Positions 7,577 to 15,500 of a stretch of DNA of 64,000 nucleotides are shown here, piece by piece. The translations under genes and the position numbers were made by a program. The stretch covers positions 1 to 64,000 of the forward strand of contig JAKFVQ010000002.1 in the NCBI GenBank assembly GCA_021732085.1, given 5' to 3'. This DNA is from Candidatus Obscuribacterales bacterium. Lineage in GTDB: Bacteria; Cyanobacteriota; Vampirovibrionia; Obscuribacterales; Obscuribacteraceae. Under the pieces are notes generated by a model. It worked only from the letters and a program-made list of their open reading frames with translations, ran no database searches and was not told the DNA's origin. Position 1 is the stretch's first letter, and the number at the start of each line of letters is the position of its first letter.

Positions 7577-7585
7577 TCAAGTAGC

Positions 7586-8542
7586 CTAGAAATTTCGCAG
7601 ATCAATTTGGAAGCGGCAATGCTTCAGCACAGCCGCTATATCTTCGGGAAACGGCTCGAAAGTCGTCCGATGAACCGCAGCCAGGGCTTCACGATCCACC
7701 TTCTTGTTTCCGCTTGATCCGACCACAGCTGCCGAAATTAGACTGCCATCATTGGCGATATCAATTAGGAGTAGAAGACGAACTGCTCTTTTCGCCGGGG
7801 CGTCCCATTGTTGAGAAAGCTTGATCAACATTTGTTTTCTGTAGGGCGCGATATTTACACGAAGATCCGAGGAGCTCCCGCTGCGAGTCTTAAAAGGGTC
7901 GCTTTGCGAAGGTTGGCTATCATCTCCGTAGCCTTCTTGCGCGCCTTCTTGGCCTTCGTAACTTCCATCGCCATGATCAATTTCACCAACGCCATCACGT
8001 GTGATACCACGCGCAACTGGATCTGCATCCTCATTTGCCTGTTCTCCGGCAGGCGAACTGACAGACTCTTCTTGACTCTTAATAGTCCTCGGATTCATCG
8101 ATGGAATATCAGTTGGCTGCGTGATCATCTTTTGTACAGGCTGAGTTTCACTGATCGCAAGTTTCTCCACGTCCTGCGCGATCCTGTCCTCTCTCCGAAT
8201 TGGCGCAGCCGCTTTCTCTTCGCCTTGCTTAGCTCCAGCTAGCCCGCCCATGTTCTGCTCTTTTCCATCTATCAATGTTATTGGCTTAGGAATGGACACA
8301 ACATGCTTGAGTTCAGGCGGCGCAATCATGAATTCGAAGGAATACTCGCTTGGAACGACACGTCGCGGCGGATGAGCACGTTCATATTCATCTATTTTGG
8401 CAAAGGCGATCGACATAACCAAATGAAACACAGTTACAAGCACAACGCAGCTCTGAAGCCTGCTTTGGCGACTTATCGCATCCGGATGACGATGATCAAA
8501 CCAGCGGTCAGAGAGTCGAACAACATCTTTTGTTGTGAACAT
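7586..8542 (-). CDS. TonB-family C-terminal domain protein
   Basis: 318 aa from the ATG at 8542 (GGGG just upstream); an ATG at 8620 would add 26 hydrophobic residues but has no Shine-Dalgarno. After a short cytoplasmic tail there is one membrane helix (SCVVLVTVFHLVMSIAFA), a long Pro/Glu/Ser/Gln-rich periplasmic spacer, and a C-terminal ~85-residue TonB/TolA-type domain (YRKQMLIKLSQQWDAP, LLIDIANDGSLISAAVVGSSGNKKVDREAL as the core, then FEPFPEDI). TonB passes proton-motive energy from ExbBD to outer membrane transporters. No exbB/exbD is in view, so partner and cargo are unknown. Confidence 0.8.
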   Translation of the reverse strand: MFTTKDVVRLSDRWFDHRHPDAISRQSRLQSCVVLVTVFHLVMSIAFAKIDEYERAHPPRRVVPSEYSFEFMIAPPELKHVVSIPKPITLIDGKEQNMGGLAGAKQGEEKAAAPIRREDRIAQDVEKLAISETQPVQKMITQPTDIPSMNPRTIKSQEESVSSPAGEQANEDADPVARGITRDGVGEIDHGDGSYEGQEGAQEGYGDDSQPSQSDPFKTRSGSSSDLRVNIAPYRKQMLIKLSQQWDAPAKRAVRLLLLIDIANDGSLISAAVVGSSGNKKVDREALAAVHRTTFEPFPEDIAAVLKHCRFQIDLRNF

Positions 8543-8780
8543 AAAATCGCCCCGCAAGAAACTGCCAACCGAAAACAGCGTTCCAAAAGAACGCAGCAAA
8601 TACAGCCCCAATAACGCCATAGTGAAAAACTGGACGCAAACAAGCCGTTATGCCGAAGCTTGCATAACGATTTGAGTGGAGTCAATCGAGCGCGCAAATG
8701 CGCTCATCAGGTTTGCGTCCAGCCCACTTAGTTTCTTGTGCAGGAAACTATTACTAACTTTCCATACCTGAAAGAGAGCC

Positions 8781-8793
8781 GGTATAGGATTTA
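8781..8793 (+). promoter_or_regulatory. GGTATAGGATTTA motif, possible extended -10
   Basis: The 13-mer GGTATAGGATTTA here is identical to one at 11616-11628 just upstream of the gene at 11657. Here it is followed by CCCTATGCC, making an inverted repeat with GGTATAGG. TATAGG resembles a -10 box. No plus-strand gene follows closely here, so the target is unclear. Confidence 0.3.
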
Positions 8794-8866
8794 CCCTATG
8801 CCGATTATCAGAAAATGTTCATAAACACGCAACGCCGCCCACGGCGCGGAGACCATTTATGTGAGG

Positions 8867-9124
8867 CTAGACTTCATCATCCTGACCGGACTCAACGCGC
8901 ACCAAAGATGGTTCTACTAATTGCGTGCGAATATCAGAAAACGAATAACCCAAGGTCCAGAAAAGTGCGGAAAGCATGCCGCGGACTGAATGCGCGCGCG
9001 ACTTAGCCATCTGCAGCGCTTTGGTGTCGAGTGAATCCATCGCTCGAATTAGCTCAGAGCGCTCGTCACCTTCCAGCTCGAGAAGTTCAACCACTTTGGC
9101 CTTTATTTCACTATCGCTTCTCAT
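8867..9124 (-). CDS. Small hypothetical protein
   Basis: 85 aa from the ATG at 9124 (MRSDSEIKAKVVELLELEG), chosen because GAGGG lies six bases upstream; the frame extends ten codons further without such a signal. The product is charged and helical with a mid-protein amphipathic segment (GMLSALFWTLGYSFSDI). It has no recognised domain. The start MRSDSEIKAKVVELLELEGDERSE... pattern (cut here) could be a small coiled-coil interaction module; function unknown. Confidence 0.6.
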   Translation of the reverse strand: MRSDSEIKAKVVELLELEGDERSELIRAMDSLDTKALQMAKSRAHSVRGMLSALFWTLGYSFSDIRTQLVEPSLVRVESGQDDEV

Positions 9125-9494
9125 TTTGAGCCCTCTAAAGCTTGCCAGAATCAATCTACCCAGACACGCCAGCTCTAAAGCTCAGGACTTGAAATGCCTT
9201 CCTATCGTAGCTCGAAGAGACTGACTACAATAGACTCCCTGCTGCCTGGCAAGCGCCTCCTGACATGGGGCGGGCGCCCTCTTGAGAAGCGCCGAATATA
9301 CGCAAATTGGCACTTAAAGTGACCTAAAGAGAGGATGTCAATTGCTTATAAACTTCCTATGCTTCTGCTGAAATCCCAAAAGCCATTGCTTGGCAAGCGT
9401 TTACGGGGACTTAACAAGCAGCTTAGACCTGAAAAGTAGAACTCTTTCTTATGATATAAAAGTGATGCTTGATTTCTGGAAGGAGTACAGAGGA
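9125..9494. other. Intergenic region upstream of the Ala/Lys-rich secreted protein
   Basis: No gene is seen. A TATGAT at 9452-9457 could be a -10 box for the gene at 9495; no convincing -35 was found. The divergent gene at 9124 must also be served from here. Confidence 0.4.
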
Positions 9495-11018
9495 ATGAAA
9501 GTTGCGAACGTGACGATGCCCCTACTGGCAACTATTCTGCTTAGCGGAAATGCCGTTGCCTTGGCAGGTGCCTCATCAGCACTCGATCCCTATGCTTACA
9601 TTCAAGCGCCAACGCGGGCTCAAAGAGAAGCTGAGGCTGCTAAGAAAAACAAGAAGAACAAAGAGAAAGTCAAAAAGGTCGCCGCTGCAGTCGACCCAGA
9701 ACCGAAGGGACGCAGCATAGAAACGGTTCCCGCTTCCGTAGTGGTTAACGAACGTCCACGCACAGCCAAAAAGGCTGAGCCGGTTGCACCCGTAAAACCT
9801 GTTGAGCCGGCAAAACCACAAACTGCACTGAAAACACAAGACGAAGGTCCCCAATCCGGCGAAGGATTCATAGACGGGTTGAAGATGAGCACCCGTGCTA
9901 TTGGTTCCAGCATGAAAAATGGAACCAAAACTGTAGGCACAGGCTTTGCGAAAATCGGCTCCGGATTCATCGCAGCTGGAGCGAAAGTTAAAGAGAGCAC
10001 AGTGGCAGCCGGTGGCAAGGTCAAGGAAAGCGGTTCGGGCATGGGTGACAAAATCGCCGGTGCCAGTGGCAAAGTATGGGACGGCGCTCAGTCGGCTGGC
10101 GGTGCCTTGATGGCGTTTCCGAAGATGATCGGACATGGCGTCCAGAAGACGGCTAGCAAGGTCGGCGATGGTGGCGACGGAGCTAAGAAAGTAGTCATGG
10201 CTCCTGTAGCGGGGATGGCTGCACTAGGTCATGGACTGGCAAAGCTGAATCCGTTCGGCGGCGACGACGCACCAAAGGCAGTGGCACAAAAAGACACCGC
10301 AGTTAAGTCTGACGCATCGAAAGAAAGCAAGGATGCGAAGATAGCCGCTAAGCCAGCGGCAGCTAAGGCTCCTGTTCCATCGAAGATTCTCGAATTAGAG
10401 AAGAGAGATGCAGAAGCAATGAAAGCTGAAGCGAAAAGCAATCAAGACTTGAAGCCCGGAATTGATACTTCTGCAGAAAAGGATCTCAATGAAGCGGCTC
10501 AATCAGTTGTTGCAGAAGAGACTGCCGCAGCTGCAGCACCAGCCAAAACAAAAGCCCCAGCGCCAGCCAAAGTAGCGCAAGGTGAAGGCGGCGGATTTAA
10601 GTTCGGACTGGGAATGGGCTCAGCAAAGAAATTGGCGTCAGCGCCGATGGCAGGCATGAGCAAAATGGGTAAGGGCTTCGGCAAACTAAATCCATTTGGT
10701 GGCAAAGATGAGAAACAGCCAGCACCGCAAGCTACAGCCTCAAAGCTTCCAGCCGCGGCAGCTAAGCCAGCACAAAGCTTGGTTCAAGAAGCTAAGCAGC
10801 AAGACGCTAGCGTAGCCGACACAACAGCTGACGCTAAGACCTCCGAAACCGAAAGCACAACGGCAACAGCCAGCAAGGTAGTTGCCACTCCTCCAAACGC
10901 TGAAGAAACAGCTGCAGGTGAAATTGGTGGACGTCTACAACCAGCCGATAACAATGAAACCGGCTCCTGGTCAGCGCCAGAAAGTACAGCAGCAACCCCT
11001 GATGCAATTCCGCACTAA
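9495..11018 (+). CDS. Secreted Ala/Lys-rich low-complexity protein with duplicated KLNPFGG motif
   Basis: 507 aa from the ATG at 9495 (AGGAG upstream). A signal peptide (MKVANVTMPLLATILLSGNAVALAG) precedes a Lys/Ala/Pro-rich body. Two hydrophobic Gly/Ala islands end in matching motifs, GHGLAKLNPFGGDDAPK and GKGFGKLNPFGGKDEK, and further helical blocks repeat the style GTKTVGTGFAKIGSGFIAAG and AGGKVKESGSGMGDKIAG. This could be a cell-envelope or surface structural protein; the repeated amphipathic blocks resemble apolipoprotein- or LEA-like segments. No enzyme domain is present. An intrinsic terminator follows at once. Confidence 0.75.
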   Translation: MKVANVTMPLLATILLSGNAVALAGASSALDPYAYIQAPTRAQREAEAAKKNKKNKEKVKKVAAAVDPEPKGRSIETVPASVVVNERPRTAKKAEPVAPVKPVEPAKPQTALKTQDEGPQSGEGFIDGLKMSTRAIGSSMKNGTKTVGTGFAKIGSGFIAAGAKVKESTVAAGGKVKESGSGMGDKIAGASGKVWDGAQSAGGALMAFPKMIGHGVQKTASKVGDGGDGAKKVVMAPVAGMAALGHGLAKLNPFGGDDAPKAVAQKDTAVKSDASKESKDAKIAAKPAAAKAPVPSKILELEKRDAEAMKAEAKSNQDLKPGIDTSAEKDLNEAAQSVVAEETAAAAAPAKTKAPAPAKVAQGEGGGFKFGLGMGSAKKLASAPMAGMSKMGKGFGKLNPFGGKDEKQPAPQATASKLPAAAAKPAQSLVQEAKQQDASVADTTADAKTSETESTTATASKVVATPPNAEETAAGEIGGRLQPADNNETGSWSAPESTAATPDAIPH

Positions 11019-11040
11019 GGGCTCAATAGAACCTGTTAAA

Positions 11041-11075
11041 GAAAAGCGGGACCACACGGTTCCGCTTTTCTTTTT
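11041..11075 (+). terminator. Rho-independent terminator
   Basis: GAAAAGCGGGACC, loop ACAC, GGTTCCGCTTTTC (one G-U pair) followed by TTTTTG, 22 bases after the stop of the Ala/Lys-rich gene. Confidence 0.9.
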
Positions 11076-11097
11076 GCTCATCACACGATCAAAATGC

Positions 11098-11451
11098 TTA
11101 CCAGAAGGTGCAACCATCAAAAGGATCCGAAAGAGTTACGTTGTCTGTGAGGTGAGCAGTCCCCAGGCCACCCATGGAGGAAGATTTCGACCAATCAAAA
11201 TGTAGCGCTGTGAGCTCACCCTTGTCATATTCGAACCGTGCAGAAAGATCACCGTTATATTTGCGGGAATCAATTTTATTTCCATCGAGCTCGTAAGCTA
11301 CAGCTCTGCGCTCCTCACAATTGGCGCCAAACCATGCGTCATGCAGTGCCTGATAGGCGTCGGCCTTCTCGACAGATCTGGTAGCCGATATTACGTCGTC
11401 AGCCTTATCTAGAAGTTCGTTTGCTTGCTCTGATGCATTCCAATTGCCCAT
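11098..11451 (-). CDS. Small hypothetical protein, paralog of the gene at 11657
   Basis: 117 aa; ATG at 11451 with AGGAG eight bases upstream. It aligns end to end with the divergently transcribed neighbour: ADAYQALHDAWFGANCEERRAV here against KWELHESIRKDWFDLSCEDRRSV there, and RFEYDKGELTALHF against EFRYKDGEITELVF. The conserved W-F-x3-C-E-x-RR and Y-x-x-GE(L/I)T cores define an unrecognised small family. No signal peptide or membrane segment, so probably cytoplasmic. Confidence 0.75.
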   Translation of the reverse strand: MGNWNASEQANELLDKADDVISATRSVEKADAYQALHDAWFGANCEERRAVAYELDGNKIDSRKYNGDLSARFEYDKGELTALHFDWSKSSSMGGLGTAHLTDNVTLSDPFDGCTFW

Positions 11452-11615
11452 GACTCATACTCCTCGTGCCCAAACCATGTAGAACAGTCTATGTGTCACC
11501 GGCTGACAATGTCCTCTCGCCAAGTTGACAGCAAGTTAACAGGGAAGACAGACATCGCTTAACGGGACAACTACGCTTAGAAGTCGAGTCATAGCCAACT
11601 TCGCGCCAAAAGCCA

Positions 11616-11628
11616 GGTATAGGATTTA
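11616..11628 (+). promoter_or_regulatory. Probable promoter element GGTATAGGATTTA
   Basis: Second copy of the 13-mer also present at 8781-8793, here 28 bases before the start codon at 11657, a fitting place for an extended -10 box (TATAGG). A GGTATAGT stands in the same position class upstream of the gene at 58946. Confidence 0.4.
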
Positions 11629-11656
11629 TCTTGCTCAGCTACAGAAGGACAGAAAC

Positions 11657-11986
11657 ATGGACGACTTGATGAACGAGCGCGCAGGGCGATTGGTTGAGAA
11701 GGTCGATACCTTGATGGACTCAAAATCCGGAATACAGAAATGGGAGCTGCACGAGTCGATACGGAAAGACTGGTTTGATCTCAGTTGTGAAGACCGAAGA
11801 AGCGTTGGTTTGGCGATTGAAAAACTCAGTGAAACTGCCTCCAAGAATCAGCGAGACGCCCCCCTTACACAATCAGAGTTTAGATATAAGGACGGAGAGA
11901 TCACTGAACTGGTCTTTTGGCGCGACAGACGTCCCAACACGGTCAGGCTAAAGGCCCCGTTGGAGAACTGCCAGCCCCTCAAGTAA
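11657..11986 (+). CDS. Small hypothetical protein, paralog of the gene at 11098
   Basis: 109 aa; ATG at 11657 with AAGGA eight bases upstream. Shares the W-F-x3-C-E-D-RR-S-V core and the EFRYKDGEITELVF strand pair with the divergent neighbour, so the two arose by duplication, then diverged. Acidic and soluble; no known domain. The two genes are head-to-head across ~205 bases, which hold a likely promoter for each. Confidence 0.75.
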   Translation: MDDLMNERAGRLVEKVDTLMDSKSGIQKWELHESIRKDWFDLSCEDRRSVGLAIEKLSETASKNQRDAPLTQSEFRYKDGEITELVFWRDRRPNTVRLKAPLENCQPLK

Positions 11987-12009
11987 GAGCATAGCTATTT
12001 GAGCAACGC

Positions 12010-12046
12010 AAAACGGGCGAGGTCGATTGACCCCGCCCATCGTTTT
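12010..12046. terminator. Bidirectional terminator between convergent genes
   Basis: GGGCGAGGTC, loop GATT, GACCCCGCCC flanked by AAAA on the left and CGTTTT on the right, lying between the convergent gene at 11657 and speD, so it can serve both strands. Confidence 0.85.
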
Positions 12047-12057
12047 GGGTTTCGAGA

Positions 12058-12483
12058 TTAGTTCGCTGCTGCCAGGCGCAGGCGCTCGTGCTCAATGATT
12101 TGAGCGGCACGCGGGGCGCTGCGAGGAAACTCGCGACCACGCATGATGAGCTGCTTTTCGATGCGCTCTGGTTGGAACTTCTCTTGGAAGAACTTTACTG
12201 CCGCGTCGACATCGAAATCTTTGCAAGAGAAGATATCGAGCGTCACAAAGCCCTTTTCTGCGAACGTGTGAATAGAGATATGAGATTCCGCAATGAGCAC
12301 AATCCCGCTAACTCCCCAATCGTCCGGCACCGTGCCAGAGTATCTGAATACGTACGGCGGCATGATTTTTGTCATTTCGAGCTGTGTTGGATATTCATCA
12401 AGGACATTACTGACCTTTGTGAGATCACCTAGCAGTTCGGTTGGGCAGCCATAAGCTTCGAGAATAAGATGTGGTCCAAACAT
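12058..12483 (-). CDS. speD: S-adenosylmethionine decarboxylase proenzyme
   Basis: 141 aa, near the size of the short bacterial/archaeal class. It makes decarboxylated SAM, the aminopropyl donor for spermidine. The proenzyme self-cleaves before a Ser that becomes the pyruvoyl cofactor: the site is visible as Glu66-Ser67 in LIAESHISIHTFAEKG, with His72 and Cys87 (DIFSCKDFD) as the expected processing and catalytic residues. Start ATG at 12483 follows AAAGGA. No speE is in the window. The C-terminus carries ~20 extra basic/Ala-rich residues beyond the core. Confidence 0.96.
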   Translation of the reverse strand: MFGPHLILEAYGCPTELLGDLTKVSNVLDEYPTQLEMTKIMPPYVFRYSGTVPDDWGVSGIVLIAESHISIHTFAEKGFVTLDIFSCKDFDVDAAVKFFQEKFQPERIEKQLIMRGREFPRSAPRAAQIIEHERLRLAAAN

Positions 12484-13267
12484 GTTCCTTTCCCCCTTTC
12501 AAAACCTGCTCGCGCAGAATTTGTGGATTCGACTAAAAGAGAGGGGTACACGAAACGCTTACCTTTGAGTCCCAGTGTTGGACGTGGTGCCGTTCTGAGA
12601 AGTTGGGCGTTGTTGTGTCTCCGCGATATACCTCCATAAGGCAAATTTTCTACAAGCACAGTATTTTACAGAAAAATTAGTGCAACGGAAGGAATTGACG
12701 CTGAAAGATCACAATTGTTTCTGAACGCATCTGTAGCACCGAGAACGGCTATTCAAGCCATTCTCGTCCAAATTACGGGGCATTACAATCTTTGAGGAAA
12801 GCTTAAATTTCCCTGGGAGCAGATACAAGTTGTCTGCAAACTAGTCCAAAAAGAAGTCGATGAGCTTTTTGGGACAGAACCAAGAAACCCAATTCACCAC
12901 GCCATGAATTAAAAACGGCCCAGCCCCCAGCGCTACACCCACGGACGAAGGCTCAGCGTTTCATGGTCCGTGCTCCGGCGTGGTCCGCAGTTCCTGGATC
13001 CAATTACGAGAAGCGCAGAAGTGTTAAACCTAAGACCCGAAAGCGCCATCAGCTTGTCCCGACCCAGACCAATTCGAGCGCTAAATTATGTGAATGGATA
13101 TCAACTTTGCCCCCGCAGCCAAAGCTGGTATCCAATTGATTTGTTGGATTGTACTTCGATAGAACTATAGACAAGATAGCTCTCAAAGGGCAGTCTTCAC
13201 TCCGTCAGCAGCAGCATGCCGGCGAGTAGTTTAGTACGTAAAAATGCAAAAGATCGGGAGCAGGGCA
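12484..13267. other. Long intergenic region with a possible 58-codon ORF
   Basis: About 780 bases without a confident gene. The part next to speD is its leader. A plus-strand frame 12963-13139 (ATG VRAPAWSAV..., basic in the middle with EKRRSVKPKTRKRHQ) could encode a small basic protein, but its Shine-Dalgarno is distant and a competing frame covers the same bases, so it is not called. No RNA gene was recognised. Confidence 0.3.
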
Positions 13268-13474
13268 ATGAAGGTTTTCCTTTCTGAAGACGAAGAACAA
13301 AAATACATCAAATGCGATGAGGAAAATTTCGAAGCGTGCTATGCATTCGGTGAATGGTGCGATCGCAAAATCATCGAATTGAAAGGGCTAAGAGAACTCG
13401 ACGCAGAAGAAGACTATTACGAAGTCAGCCTCTTGCTCAGGCAAGCGCGAAGAGCATTGCTTCGCTACGTTTAA
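13268..13474 (+). CDS. Small acidic hypothetical protein
   Basis: 68 aa from the ATG at 13268, preceded by GGGAGCAGGG; eight upstream in-frame codons are left out. The product is acidic and helical (FLSEDEEQKYIKCDEENFEA, then LRELDAEEDYYEVSLLLRQ) with a basic C-terminus (RQARRALLRYV). No domain is recognised. A 52-bp tandem repeat begins two bases after its stop. Confidence 0.65.
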   Translation: MKVFLSEDEEQKYIKCDEENFEACYAFGEWCDRKIIELKGLRELDAEEDYYEVSLLLRQARRALLRYV

Positions 13475-13475
13475 G

Positions 13476-13629
13476 ACGCTCCGGATGCTCCCGCCTCATT
13501 CTGCGTCTCCGCATCCTCCGCTGATAAACGCTCCGGATGCTCCCGCCTCATTCTGCGTCTCCGCATCCTCCGCTGATAAACGCTCCGGATGCCCCCGCCT
13601 CATTCTGCGTCTCCGCATCCTCCGCTGAT
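13476..13629. repeat. 52-bp tandem repeat, three copies
   Basis: Three head-to-tail copies of a 52-bp unit starting ACGCTCCGGATGCTCCCGCC, nearly identical (one T-to-C change in copy 3). Each contains GGATG...CATCC, an internal inverted repeat (CGGATGC ... GCATCCT) that could fold into a hairpin. Located immediately after the stop of the small acidic gene. Confidence 0.92.
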
Positions 13630-13676
13630 TTTCCTCACGCTACGTCTAACAAAGTTTTTGTAGCATCGTTGGCTCG

Positions 13677-13901
13677 CTAATAGGACTTGGGTTCATTCTG
13701 GGAGGAGCCGTCGAGATTTGTCGTCTCGTCCTCTTGACCCTTTGTATGGAGCGCTAAGTGAACGCATGGTGCGGATGGGTCATTTTCAGAGCTAGGGCTC
13801 TTTTCATTTTCGAGATCCTCGTCCTTCTCCAAATTGTAAGGATCCTCGTGAATAATCCACACGCTGCCGCTGTCGGACACGTGAACATGTGTTCGTCTCA
13901 T
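13677..13901 (-). CDS. Small acidic hypothetical protein
   Basis: 74 aa; ATG at 13901 with AAGG eight bases upstream. Starts MRRTHVHVSDSGSVWIIHED, an ordered-looking beta segment, then becomes Asp/Glu/Ser-rich and probably disordered. No known domain. It faces the 52-bp repeat array. Confidence 0.55.
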   Translation of the reverse strand: MRRTHVHVSDSGSVWIIHEDPYNLEKDEDLENEKSPSSENDPSAPCVHLALHTKGQEDETTNLDGSSQNEPKSY

Positions 13902-14181
13902 CGTTTGTACCTTCAGATATTTCTCTATTGGCTAGACTGCACGATAAAACGAAGGTTCCGACTGTCTATGCACGACGCAAGTATGCGAAAGCTAAGTGCA
14001 TCTAGGCAGCTTGCATCACGCACCAAATATGGTGCGAATCACAAATAGCTTAGAGAGCTAGAGAATAATAGAGAGGCGATGCACTCGGCACCGCCCCTTT
14101 TGTTTAAAGCTAGTTTTCTGAAATCCACGAATCCCCATCGAAACAGATAGGAGTTAATCGCGGGTATTCAAGCGCGGACAA

Positions 14182-14655
14182 TTAGCCATCCCGGTGCTCT
14201 GGAGCTGGAGGCCAAACGCCCCCATTTGCAGCTTGTGCTAATTTGCTTAGCAATTTATGCGTTGCCTGCTGCTTTGGCCAAAGCTCATCTCGAACGAAAC
14301 GATGGTTATCACCATGCATTTCGAGGATCTTCCATTCGTATTCGTTGGAGCCGATGTCTTCACCTTCCTCCAGCGCATTGACAATGGCTTTGTCGCCAAT
14401 GCCACCAGCTGCGGACGTGACTAGCTTTGCGAAACTTCCCCACATGCCAGAAGCATCAGCAGGTTCGCCGCCGCAATTCCGAATCTGCGAACGCAATTTA
14501 TCAGCGCGCTCAAGATGCGAAGTTTGAGCTTGTGACAGAACATTTTGCAAATACGACCCGTCATCCAGCTTGCGCAATGCCTCGCCATAACTTTCAATTG
14601 CAGAGAGTTCCCCTCTAAGTAAGTTATTGAGGGTTTCAAGTTCACCTGTGTTCAT
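14182..14655 (-). CDS. DUF2383 / PA2169-type four-helix-bundle protein (ferritin-like)
   Basis: 157 aa. The N-terminal ~110 residues follow the DUF2383 pattern (ETLNNLLRGELSAIESYGEAL, SHLERADKLRSQI, ALEEGEDIGSNEYEWKI), a ferritin-like four-helix bundle fold whose members are poorly characterised and often linked to stress. The Glu and His positions that bind metal in true ferritins are partly present (E16, E20 region; SHLERA), so metal binding is possible but unproven. It lies 36 bases downstream of a hemerythrin-like gene on the same strand, probably one operon. Confidence 0.8.
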   Translation of the reverse strand: MNTGELETLNNLLRGELSAIESYGEALRKLDDGSYLQNVLSQAQTSHLERADKLRSQIRNCGGEPADASGMWGSFAKLVTSAAGGIGDKAIVNALEEGEDIGSNEYEWKILEMHGDNHRFVRDELWPKQQATHKLLSKLAQAANGGVWPPAPEHRDG

Positions 14656-14691
14656 AGTGCACTCCTGTTAACTCACGTAAATCTGGATCGA

Positions 14692-15132
14692 TTAGCTAAA
14701 CACCATTGATTCAAGGCTTGCATTCCAACGGTCAAGATCGTCTTCTTTGGCAGTTTTCTTCAAAGCAGGGAAGAACTCCTCCTGCTCAAATCCAGCAAGC
14801 GAATCAAATGCTTTCGTCAAATGGATAAACAGTTGTTCAAAGCCAGGTTCATCGACATGAATTTGAGTGAGATTCTCAATCGAATCCTCAATACTCTGAG
14901 CTCGTTGCTTCCATTTGGCGATCATGCCATCCAACGCGCCCATTGCTTCAGCGGGCAAGTCGCGCAGAAGTATGTTGTTCACTTTGGTGACGTGGCCGGT
15001 AATCGAATCGATCGATTTACGTACACCGTCAAAAACTTTCGGCTGAGGCCAATCAGCATAGTTATCAGCGACCGTGTGAAGCTTCTCTTGAATATGGCGC
15101 TCGTCCGTCAACAGGTACTCAAAAATATTCAT
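14692..15132 (-). CDS. Hemerythrin-like (HHE) helical protein, ligands largely lost
   Basis: 146 aa, all-helical. The layout follows hemerythrin HHE proteins: an N-terminal LLTDERHIQEKL where the family has DHxxI, a middle HVTKVNNIL, and a late FEQEEFFPAL matching the E-x-x-x-(Y/F)P end motif. Several iron-ligand histidines expected in true hemerythrins are missing, so di-iron binding is doubtful. With the ferritin-like neighbour it looks like a stress or metal-handling pair. Alternative: a generic four-helix protein. Confidence 0.6.
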   Translation of the reverse strand: MNIFEYLLTDERHIQEKLHTVADNYADWPQPKVFDGVRKSIDSITGHVTKVNNILLRDLPAEAMGALDGMIAKWKQRAQSIEDSIENLTQIHVDEPGFEQLFIHLTKAFDSLAGFEQEEFFPALKKTAKEDDLDRWNASLESMVFS

Positions 15133-15500
15133 TACTCTTCTCCGAATATTTAGCAGACTCTGGTCAGCAATATTTGATGGGGAACTTATTGAATAAAAGA
15201 ATCCATTTACTTGCGCCTTCCCAATGAGGCCGTGCAGGCCAAATCACGCGTCGGATTCACTTCAATTTCGACGGAGTAGACGGGACAAGATTGTTTTGGT
15301 TCCGACTTCTTATTTTGATCTGAATCTTGCATTCTAAGCTTGACGGGACGGCGGCAAGAGCATACCATACATAACGATGGCACCCCAATCATAATCCCGA
15401 TGATAAGATCGACTTATCGTGGGGTCACAAAGCACGCCCACAAATAGAAATTCAAACGTTGGAGATTGCCAGCAGCAATCGAAGGAACGGACCAGCGGCA
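15133..15500. other. Intergenic region with a possible 41-codon minus-strand ORF
   Basis: About 370 bases. A minus-strand frame from an ATG at 15332 to 15207 (MQDSDQNKKSEPKQSCPVYS...) reads plausibly as a small polar protein but has no clear Shine-Dalgarno, so it is only noted. The rest should contain the promoters of the divergent hemerythrin-like and Uma2-family genes. Confidence 0.3.

Noticed and set aside
8473-8697. 74-codon minus-strand frame upstream of the TonB-like gene
   Set aside because: Out of frame with and overlapping the TonB-like protein; no support.
12429-12659. 76-codon minus-strand frame overlapping the speD start
   Set aside because: It overlaps the speD coding start, has no domain, and its only role would be leader; the speD start with AAAGGA is better supported.
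13476-13629. Possible CRISPR-like array
   Set aside because: Repeats are directly adjacent with no spacers and no cas genes nearby.
13758-14048. 96-codon plus-strand frame over the small acidic gene at 13677
   Set aside because: Shadow frame; the minus-strand gene has a Shine-Dalgarno and better composition.
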